A program made the position numbers and the translations under genes. Positions 1-5,431 of a DNA stretch of 64,000 nucleotides are shown in pieces. Below the pieces are notes generated by a model. The model was not told the origin of the DNA. It did no database searches and worked only from the letters and a program-made list of their open reading frames with translations. Numbering within the stretch: the stretch's first letter is position 1; every line of letters starts with the position of its first letter. The stretch is from TK10-74A sp965217625. GTDB taxonomy: Bacteria; Chloroflexota; Dehalococcoidia; Bin125. Where the stretch lies: positions 1,922,001 through 1,986,000 of the forward strand of contig OZ244557.1 of assembly GCA_965217625.1 (NCBI GenBank), read 5' to 3'.

Positions 1-383
1 GGGATGAGGCGGATGCCGCCCGGCGCCAGGCCGCGCGTGGTCTCGAGCAGCGTGAGGTAGTGGTCGACCTGCTGGATGGAGCCGGCGTCGATCACCTTGG
101 GCAGGTTCACGATGTCCAGGCTGGGCCCGACGATCGCCGCCAGGTCGTGCTCGGCGAGGCCGGTGTCGAGGCCGTTGATGCGCACGCAGAGCAGCCGGCC
201 GCGGGCGTCGAAGCGGGGCAGCGCGGCCGCGACGGTGTCGCGGGCGGCGGGCTTGTCGTCCCAGGCGACCGAGTCCTCAAGGTCGAAGCAGATGATGTCG
301 GCCGGCACCGCCAGCGCCTTGTCGATGAAGCGCTGCTGGTTGCCGGGCACCGAGAGCATGCTGCGCAAGATGGGTGCGGTCAT
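1..383 (-). CDS. CitE/HpcH-type aldolase-lyase, C-terminus cut by window edge
   Basis: Only the first 127 codons lie in the window; the ATG is at 383 and the frame stays open to position 1. The N-terminus (MTAPILRSMLSVPGN, then IICFDLEDSVAWDDKP, then LLCVRING and IVNLPKV) is the beta/alpha-barrel start of the HpcH/HpaI-CitE family, which cleaves citryl-CoA, malyl-CoA or related acyl-CoAs using Mg2+. The acidic residues of FDLEDSV and the Arg of RING are the usual CoA and metal-site motifs. The substrate cannot be told from this fragment. A shorter paralogue lies at 1979-2665 on the same strand, with an apparently foreign three-gene cassette between them. No convincing Shine-Dalgarno sequence precedes the ATG. 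Confidence 0.85.
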   Translation of the reverse strand, partial: MTAPILRSMLSVPGNQQRFIDKALAVPADIICFDLEDSVAWDDKPAARDTVAAALPRFDARGRLLCVRINGLDTGLAEHDLAAIVGPSLDIVNLPKVIDAGSIQQVDHYLTLLETTRGLAPGGIRLI

Positions 384-560
384 GGGGCGGCAGCATAGCG
401 GTCGGGCGGCGTGGGCGGTGTCAGGATGGCGTCGGGTGGACCCTCGTCGGAGCTAATGCAGTGAGACTTGAAGCTCTGGGGGGTTAACTTGAAGTCGTCG
501 GGCGGGAGGGTAGGGGTTGAGATGGCCCTCGATAGGCCTGGAGAGCCGTAGGATCACTGC
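384..560. other. 177-bp intergenic region upstream of the nuclease gene
   Basis: Divergent region between the aldolase-like gene (minus) and the nuclease gene (plus). It is less GC-rich than its surroundings (for example GGGGTTAACTTGAAG at 479-493). No gene or repeat was recognised. It should hold the promoters for both neighbours and the left boundary of the putative foreign cassette. Confidence 0.4.
549..554 (+). promoter_or_regulatory. TANNNT -10 box for the nuclease gene (leaderless start)
   Basis: TAGGAT at 549-554 is followed by 6 nt and the GTG start at 561, so transcription would begin on or next to the start codon. No Shine-Dalgarno sequence and no recognisable -35 are present. The same spacing recurs at several genes in this window. 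Confidence 0.5.
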
Positions 561-1109
561 GTGGCCGGTTCAGGTCGTCGCAAAGTTCAGGATGACACGC
601 GTGAGGTGACTCTCGCGCGCCTTCTGGAGTTGCAGCCGAGTGAGCGTCGGATCGGGCCGGACGCGACCGATGAGAACGGGAACACATACGAACTGAAGAC
701 GACGACGACCAGGGGCCTCAGCACGAGCCGCGTCGTCGGCCAGCGCTTTCTCGACGGCCTTCGCCAGAGCTATTTCGTCGCGGCGAAGGGTCGCCAGACG
801 ACGTACGCGTTCGCGTTCGAGGAGATCTACTTCCTTCACCCCGACGATCTAGAAGACTGGATTCAGGGGATCGAAGATCGGTTGCGTGATGACCTGACCG
901 TCGTTGCGGAGGCCCTCCGAGCGCTCGAGCGGGAGGGCGCGGACAAGGTGAAGTTGGAGCGACTTCGCTCCATCGGCGAGCGCGGCGTCACGTTGAACAA
1001 TCCGAAGATCCCATGGGCCTACGTGGAGAGCCATGGGGCACGCCTGGGCTCTACGCCGTCGGCCGACCTGCGAAGGCTAGTTGCCGAGCGTCCACTCGCT
1101 TCGTCCTAG
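561..1109 (+). CDS. Putative PD-(D/E)XK restriction-type endonuclease
   Basis: A 182-residue protein starting at GTG. I do not recognise a named family, but residues 33-46 contain P33-D34, nine residues, then E44-L-K46 in a YELKTTTT context. This is the signature spacing of PD-(D/E)XK nucleases, including many type II restriction enzymes. The preceding segment (REVTLARLLELQPSERRIG) would be the helix before the catalytic hairpin. The C-terminal half is charged and helical. The gene converges with a Mom-like DNA-modification gene and the two 3' ends overlap by 59 bp. That pairing suggests a restriction partner (inference). Codon use is visibly less GC-biased than in the neighbours (ACA, GAA, CTT, GAT), suggesting acquisition. 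Alternative: a DNA-repair or phage nuclease unrelated to Mom. Confidence 0.6.
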   Translation: MAGSGRRKVQDDTREVTLARLLELQPSERRIGPDATDENGNTYELKTTTTRGLSTSRVVGQRFLDGLRQSYFVAAKGRQTTYAFAFEEIYFLHPDDLEDWIQGIEDRLRDDLTVVAEALRALEREGADKVKLERLRSIGERGVTLNNPKIPWAYVESHGARLGSTPSADLRRLVAERPLASS

Positions 1110-1746
1110 GACGAAGCGGCCGCCGACCCGCCCAGGCTTCGCATGCCGCTCTCTTCTGCGCTTCTGTCAGGGGGCGTGCGAACTCGAACAAGAAGGATGT
1201 CTTCGTGTGGAGATAGTCGGGGTTCAACTGGTCGTGACCACCATTCCTTCGGTGCGCGCTGCCATGGAGGGATCCGCCACTCTTCCCGATCTCTGAGAAG
1301 TTGGCCGCACGATAGATCGTGCCTTCATGATGGACGTCGTCTGCCCACGACACGCAGGCCGCGATGTCTGGGAGGTGAGGGTACTTGCCGTGCCAATCCT
1401 GACGGATCCCGCGGAGCGATCTGCCGACGGCACAGCTTGCGATCGAGAGTGTGTGTTGCACCCCCTCCGAGTCGGTGACTGTCTGCCCCTGCACTTCAGG
1501 GTCGATCCACAGGCGAGCCAACTCCACGAGGTTCATCGGGCCATGGCCCTGAAATTTCACGCTGAGCCGGGGGAGGGCGAACAGCAGGACCCCACAACGC
1601 TGGCCGTCCAGCAGAATCCAGTAGGACATCTGCGCCATCGTGCGACCGCGGCGGAGGTAGTGGTTCTCAACGATGACCTGAGTCGCCTCCTTCAGGTTCG
1701 CCACCTCAAGTGCGATTCGGCTGCGGAGCGTCGGGCTGGAAGTCAT
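1051..1746 (-). CDS. Mom-like DNA adenine-modification acyltransferase (GNAT fold)
   Basis: 231 residues from the ATG at 1746, preceded by a good Shine-Dalgarno sequence (GGAG, 5 nt upstream) inside the preceding gene. Features shared with the phage Mu Mom family are NHYLRRG (28-34), the beta-strand LLFALPRL, the segment LVELARLWIDPE (73-84), and the diagnostic C-terminal block CVSWADDVHHEGTIYRAANF (131-150), which matches the 'SfADp..gH.GtiYqA.nw' block of Mom proteins. Mom transfers a carbamoylmethyl-type group to adenine N6 and makes DNA refractory to restriction (known of the family). The gene overlaps ATGA with an upstream zinc-ribbon gene, as mom does with com, and converges on a nuclease gene. 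Residues after about 190 look variable and run across the convergent overlap. Alternative: another GNAT-fold acyltransferase acting on a different substrate. Confidence 0.7.
   Translation of the reverse strand: MTSSPTLRSRIALEVANLKEATQVIVENHYLRRGRTMAQMSYWILLDGQRCGVLLFALPRLSVKFQGHGPMNLVELARLWIDPEVQGQTVTDSEGVQHTLSIASCAVGRSLRGIRQDWHGKYPHLPDIAACVSWADDVHHEGTIYRAANFSEIGKSGGSLHGSAHRRNGGHDQLNPDYLHTKTSFLFEFARPLTEAQKRAACEAWAGRRPLRPRTKRVDARQLAFAGRPTA
1097..1118. terminator. Perfect 22-bp palindrome in the convergent gene overlap, possible bidirectional terminator
   Basis: Arms CGCTTCGTC and GACGAAGCG flank CTAG, giving a 9-bp stem with a 4-nt loop. The TAG of the loop is the stop codon of the nuclease gene (1107-1109). 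Because the element is a perfect inverted repeat, both converging transcripts would form the same hairpin. It lacks a U-tract, so terminator function is inferred. Confidence 0.5.
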
Positions 1747-1919
1747 GCTTGCTCCGCCCCGTATGGAGCCTCCTCCTCCGCGGCTCGGCGCTGTTTGCGC
1801 GGGGAATCCCAGTAGGCGCTCTTGCACCTCGGGCAGACTTTGGGCACTGCTTTGGTCCGCGGCACCCATTCGTGGCCGCACCGTTCGCACTGGTAGCCGA
1901 GGAAGCTCACCCTGCCCAT
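1743..1919 (-). CDS. Com-like small zinc-ribbon protein upstream of mom-like gene
   Basis: A 58-residue protein. It has two CxxC knuckles, C11-ERC14-GHEW and C29-PRC32-KSAYW, about 15 residues apart, followed by a basic segment (SPRKQRR) and an acidic tail. Its stop overlaps the start of the Mom-like gene (ATGA). In phage Mu the short zinc-binding protein Com is encoded immediately upstream of, and overlapping, mom and activates mom translation; position, size and zinc ligands all match here (known system, inferred role). Similar stand-alone ribbons with CPxCKSxYW motifs also occur without mom genes, so a general nucleic-acid-binding role is possible. The ATG at 1919 has no Shine-Dalgarno sequence but follows a good promoter, suggesting a leaderless message. 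Confidence 0.7.
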   Translation of the reverse strand: MGRVSFLGYQCERCGHEWVPRTKAVPKVCPRCKSAYWDSPRKQRRAAEEEAPYGAEQA

Positions 1920-1925
1920 AGTCGT

Positions 1926-1954
1926 AGTATATGAGTAGTAGTAGCCACCCGCAA
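1926..1954 (-). promoter_or_regulatory. Promoter of the zinc ribbon-mom operon
   Basis: On the minus strand TTGCGG (1954-1949), a 17-bp spacer and TATACT (1931-1926). The expected start point falls about 7 nt downstream, at or next to the A of the ATG at 1919, so the transcript would be leaderless. The segment is A+T-rich compared with the rest of the region. Confidence 0.55.
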
Positions 1955-1978
1955 CGGTGTTATTGGAAAGAGCGCCCC

Positions 1979-2665
1979 TCAGCCCGACGGGAACGCGACG
2001 TTCAACCCCCCGACCTCCGACGGGTGGCGGGTGAGGCGTCCGCGGAGGCCGTGGGCGCGCAGGGCGGCGTCGTCGGGGGGGAGGGACGGCAGGGGCAGGC
2101 CCTCGACGGCGGGCAGGCCCGACGCCTGGGCCGCAAAGACGACCGCCGCACGGGCGGCGTCGAGCAGGGACGGCGCGGGCGCGTCGAGGGCCAGCTCCAT
2201 GGCGAGCGGGGCGGTCGCGACGCCGAGCCAGGTGAGGCGGCTGCTGGCGGCGGCCAGTTGGGCGACGCGCCCCAGCGCGGCCGCGCTCTCGATCCAGAGG
2301 CCCAGGGCGGTGAGGCCCGGCTCGATCCCGGCGCGCCCCTCGACGTCCTCCAGCAGCGAATCGACGAAGCGCAGTTGGTCGACGTGCACGACGCCGGGCA
2401 GCGAGACGCCGTAGACGCCGTCGCGCAGGGTGGCGAGCAACTGCTCGCGCAGGTCGGGCGACTGCGGGCCGCGCGTGTGCAGGTAGACGCGATGGCCGGC
2501 CTGCCGCAGCGCATCGATCGCCGCGACGGCGGCGTCATGGCCGCCCGCGTCGGTGTGCATGAGGTCGACGAGCGTGGCGTCGGGGAGTGCGGGGGCGTCG
2601 GCGCCGATCCCGGCGACGCCGTCGAGGTCGGCGGGGACGAGGAGCAGTGAGCGGACGGTGTCCAT
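1979..2665 (-). CDS. CitE/HpcH aldolase-like paralogue, degenerate
   Basis: 228 residues from the ATG at 2665 (MDTVRSLLLVPADLDGV). The RSLLLVPA start and the barrel-like succession of strands resemble the CitE/HpcH family, like the gene at the left edge. The protein is shorter than CitE (about 290) and the motifs seen in the left-edge homologue are altered: FDLEDSV is replaced by VDLMHTD and RING by HTRG. Substrate-site residues may be lost, so activity is doubtful. It lies on the same strand as the left-edge gene, separated from it by the nuclease-mom-zinc ribbon cassette, and 49 bp downstream of the M16 peptidase gene, with which it may be co-transcribed. Function unknown. Confidence 0.6.
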   Translation of the reverse strand: MDTVRSLLLVPADLDGVAGIGADAPALPDATLVDLMHTDAGGHDAAVAAIDALRQAGHRVYLHTRGPQSPDLREQLLATLRDGVYGVSLPGVVHVDQLRFVDSLLEDVEGRAGIEPGLTALGLWIESAAALGRVAQLAAASSRLTWLGVATAPLAMELALDAPAPSLLDAARAAVVFAAQASGLPAVEGLPLPSLPPDDAALRAHGLRGRLTRHPSEVGGLNVAFPSG

Positions 2666-2714
2666 CGCCGTTCCCTTCAGAACAGAGCCCTTCGAGACAG
2701 AGATCGCGGCCGGG

Positions 2715-4019
2715 TCAGGCCCCGACCAGGTCGGCCAGCTTCGCCTCATCGTCGTACGGCCCCACGACGGAGACCGCCAGGTTGCCCGGCCGCACGACGC
2801 GCTGCGCGACGCGGCGCACGTCGTCGGCGCTGACGGCGGCCAGCCCGGCGATGTGCTCGTCGACGGTGCGGATGCGGCCCTCGCTGAGCAGCATCGCGCC
2901 CGCGCGATGCGCGTGCGACTGCGCCGTCTCGAGGCTGAGGCGGAAGGAGCCGGTGGCGTGCTCGCGGGCCTTCTCCAACTCGTCGGGCGGGACCAGGTCC
3001 TGGGTCAGCCTGTCCAGCTCGGACAGCGTCACCTCGATCGTCTCGACTAGGTTCTCGGCGGTCACGCCGGCGCCGATGCTGAGATGCCCGGTATCCCGGA
3101 AGCGGCCGACGCCCGAGCCCACGCTGTAGGCCAGGCCGCGCCGCTCGCGCACCTCCACGAAGAGGCGGCTGCTCATGCCGCGGCCCAGCACCTCGTTGAG
3201 CAGGCTGAGCGCGTGGCGGTCGGGGTCGTCGCGGGGGAAGGTGCGCAGCGCGAGGCCCAGGTTGCACTGCTCGATGTCGCGCTGCTCCAGGCGCACGCGG
3301 GCGTCGTCCATCGCGTCGCGGGCATCGGCGATTGGGGGCGCCCCGCCGGGGGCGGCGTCGTCCCAGCAGCGCCGGGTCATCGCCAGCACGGCGTCCGGGT
3401 CGACGTTGCCGGCGACGCTGAAAACCATGTTGTGGGGCCGGTACCAGGTGTCGATGTGGGCGACGAGGTCGGCCCGATCGACGGCCGCGACGCTCTCCAG
3501 ATCGCCCGCCACGTCCCAGCCCAGGGGCTGGTCGCCGTAGGCCGCCTCGGCCAGGAGCTGCGAGGCGCGCTGGGCCGGTTCGTCATCGGCGCGGCGGATC
3601 TCCTGCTGGATCACGGTGCGCTCGCGCTCGACCTCCTCGGGGTCCAGCAGCGAGTGGCGCACGCTGTCGGAGAGGATGTCGAGGGCCAGATCCAGCTTGT
3701 CGAAGGGCACGCGGTTCCAGAAGCAGGTCAGCTCCTTGGTCGTGAACGCGTTGAGCATGCCGCCGGCGCCCTCGATGGCGGCGCTGATCTCGACCACGCC
3801 GGGGCGCGACTCGGTGCCCTTGAACAGCATGTGCTCCAGATAGTGCGAGAGTCCCAGGGTGCGCCGCGCCTCCTGGCGGCTGCCCACGCCGACGTAGACC
3901 GCCAGCGAGGCCGCCTGCGACTGCGGCAGCGGCGTGACGACGAGACGCAGCCCGTTGGCGAGCGTCGCGATGCGCCAAGTCGCGCCGGGTTCCTGCGTTT
4001 GCCAGACTGCCGTGCTCAT
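2715..4019 (-). CDS. M16 family zinc metallopeptidase (insulinase/processing-peptidase type)
   Basis: 434 residues from the ATG at 4019, chosen because AAGGAGGA lies 10 nt upstream and the preceding residues are unlike the family. The inverted zinc motif H-Y-L-E-H (within LSHYLEHMLFKGT) is intact, with the downstream glutamate region EEVERERTVIQQEI. The C-terminal half has the second M16 domain with the usual GGGMSSRLF-like block, here LGRGMSSRLFVEVRERRGLAYSV. Family members degrade peptides or process secreted proteins. Length matches single-chain bacterial homologues of about 420 residues. No signal peptide was seen, so it is probably cytoplasmic. The CitE-like gene downstream may share its transcript. 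Confidence 0.93.
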   Translation of the reverse strand: MSTAVWQTQEPGATWRIATLANGLRLVVTPLPQSQAASLAVYVGVGSRQEARRTLGLSHYLEHMLFKGTESRPGVVEISAAIEGAGGMLNAFTTKELTCFWNRVPFDKLDLALDILSDSVRHSLLDPEEVERERTVIQQEIRRADDEPAQRASQLLAEAAYGDQPLGWDVAGDLESVAAVDRADLVAHIDTWYRPHNMVFSVAGNVDPDAVLAMTRRCWDDAAPGGAPPIADARDAMDDARVRLEQRDIEQCNLGLALRTFPRDDPDRHALSLLNEVLGRGMSSRLFVEVRERRGLAYSVGSGVGRFRDTGHLSIGAGVTAENLVETIEVTLSELDRLTQDLVPPDELEKAREHATGSFRLSLETAQSHAHRAGAMLLSEGRIRTVDEHIAGLAAVSADDVRRVAQRVVRPGNLAVSVVGPYDDEAKLADLVGA

Positions 4020-4093
4020 CGCGGCGGCTCCTCCTTGCAGCGTGCGGGCCTGCGGCCCGCGGGCCGACGGTCGGCAGGCTAGCACGGGCTGGC

Positions 4094-4099
4094 TACGCT
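4094..4099 (+). promoter_or_regulatory. TANNNT -10 box, leaderless start of the gene at 4106
   Basis: TACGCT followed by 6 nt and the GTG start at 4106. There is no Shine-Dalgarno sequence, so transcription probably starts at the GTG. Confidence 0.45.
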
Positions 4100-4105
4100 G
4101 CCGGG

Positions 4106-5050
4106 GTGCCGAGTGACGTCCCGTCCCTCCGCTACGAGTACAACTGGAACCCCCTGGTGGGGTGCCTGCAGGGGCTGCTGCGCGCCGCCGGGCTGCCGTA
4201 CGACGCCGCGCGCGTGAGCGCCGTGAGCGGCGAGGCGTTCCGCCTGCCGTCGTTGGCCGCCGAGCCCCGGCAGCTGGCCTTCGCGGCGGGCGCGGATCAG
4301 CCCCGCGACCTCTCGGCGCTCGCCGACGACTTGGCGCTGCTGGGCCTGCGCGCCCGCGTCGACGTGTGGGACCTGCGGTCGGGCCGGCCGCCGCTGCTGG
4401 GGCGACGGCTGGGGCGGCGGCTGCGTCGCGCCCTGGCCGACGGGCGCGCGTCGGCGGTCTCCGGCGCAGCGGGCGGCGACTTCGGCCTGCTGGTGGGCTA
4501 CGACGGCGAGCGCCGGGCCTACCGGGTCGACGGTCCGCTGAGCGAGGAGATCGGCGGCTGGCTGCGCGCGGACCGCGTCCCGGACCCGGACGCGGCCTGG
4601 CTGGCGGCCGTGACGCCCGAGGCGGCGACGGCCGGGGGGCCGGCGGACGCGGCCCGGCTCGTGCGGCGCGCGGCCGCGCACCAGCGCGACGCCGGCCGCG
4701 CGCGGCGCCTGCGCGACTGGGTGACGCTCCTGCGCGCGCAGGTCGAGATCGACGCGCCGGGGCACGCCCGGACCGCGCAGGCGCTGGCTGCGGCGTCGGG
4801 CGAGGCGGCGCGCTTCTACCGGCAGGCGGCGGCGGAGGGGGTCGCCGAGGCCGCGCCGCTGGCCGGGCCGGCGGCCGATCTGGCGCTGGCCCTGTCGCGC
4901 TTCGCGACGCTGTTCCCGTTCCCCGGCGGCGGCGACGTCGTCGCCGGCGGGCGCGAGGCGGGGGCGCGGTCGCTGGAGTCGGCGTTGCACGCCGAGGCGG
5001 AACTGACGGCCGCGTTGGCGCCGCCGGACGCAGGCGCGAATCCCGGCTAG
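4106..5050 (+). CDS. Uncharacterised protein with BtrH/C39-like N-terminus
   Basis: 314 residues from a leaderless GTG. I do not recognise the family with confidence. The start (YEYNWNPLVGCLQGLLRAAG) has one cysteine at the head of a predicted helix, then a glycine/phenylalanine stretch and later GLLVGYDGERRAYRVDGP. This layout recalls the cysteine-peptidase fold of butirosin BtrH N-terminal and C39-like domains, in which the helix Cys is nucleophilic; there the His would come from the GYDxxxxxYxVxDP strand, but it is not present here. The C-terminal 150 residues are Ala/Arg-rich helices. The gene runs divergently from the M16 peptidase and 15 bp before the MoaD-like gene. Confidence 0.5.
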   Translation: MPSDVPSLRYEYNWNPLVGCLQGLLRAAGLPYDAARVSAVSGEAFRLPSLAAEPRQLAFAAGADQPRDLSALADDLALLGLRARVDVWDLRSGRPPLLGRRLGRRLRRALADGRASAVSGAAGGDFGLLVGYDGERRAYRVDGPLSEEIGGWLRADRVPDPDAAWLAAVTPEAATAGGPADAARLVRRAAAHQRDAGRARRLRDWVTLLRAQVEIDAPGHARTAQALAAASGEAARFYRQAAAEGVAEAAPLAGPAADLALALSRFATLFPFPGGGDVVAGGREAGARSLESALHAEAELTAALAPPDAGANPG

Positions 5051-5065
5051 GATCGCTGCGGAAGG

Positions 5066-5377
5066 ATGATCATCGTGCCGGTACACGTGCGCATGTTTAC
5101 GACGCTGGTGGCGCTGTCGAAGACGAAGCAGCCCAAGTTCGACATCGACTGGCGCGCGGGGATGACCGTGGGGGACATCGTCGCGGCGGAGGGCTTCAGC
5201 GAGCAGGACGCGGAGGCCATCGCGGCCGTCGTGAACCGCGAGCAGTCCGAGTTCGACCGCACGCTGCACGACGGCGACGAGGTGGAGCTTATCGTCAACC
5301 TGCAAGGTGGAGCGGCCGTGCATGCGATGGTGGAGAACGTGGCCGGCTGCGTTGACACGCCCCCGGCCCGCTCATAG
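5066..5377 (+). CDS. MoaD/ThiS-like ubiquitin-fold protein with C-terminal extension
   Basis: 103 residues. VPVHVRMFTTLVAL...DIDWRAGMTVGDIVA...VNREQSEFDRTLHDGDEVELIVNLQGG is the beta-grasp of small sulfur-carrier proteins (MoaD for molybdopterin, ThiS for thiazole). In these proteins the chain normally ends in Gly-Gly, which is adenylated and thiocarboxylated. Here NLQGG is followed by about 23 further residues, so the carrier would need trimming or does not act as one. No E1 (MoeB/ThiF) or MPT synthase gene is nearby. GGAAGG precedes the ATG. The pyrG promoter overlaps the 3' end of this gene. Confidence 0.65.
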   Translation: MIIVPVHVRMFTTLVALSKTKQPKFDIDWRAGMTVGDIVAAEGFSEQDAEAIAAVVNREQSEFDRTLHDGDEVELIVNLQGGAAVHAMVENVAGCVDTPPARS

Positions 5378-5380
5378 CAT
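5352..5380 (+). promoter_or_regulatory. Strong sigma70-type promoter for pyrG
   Basis: TTGACA (5352-5357, perfect), 17-bp spacer, TAGCAT (5375-5380). Predicted start about 5387, giving a leader of about 45 nt before the pyrG ATG. The promoter lies inside the last codons of the preceding gene. Confidence 0.75.
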
Positions 5381-5431
5381 TCCGAATAGAACAGACGGTC
5401 GAATCGCCGTCGCGGGCACACAAGCGAGTTG

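Noticed and set aside
1..2700. Prophage or prophage remnant, suggested by the Com-Mom-like pair
   Set aside because: No capsid, tail, integrase or transposase gene is present; flanking genes are ordinary metabolic genes.
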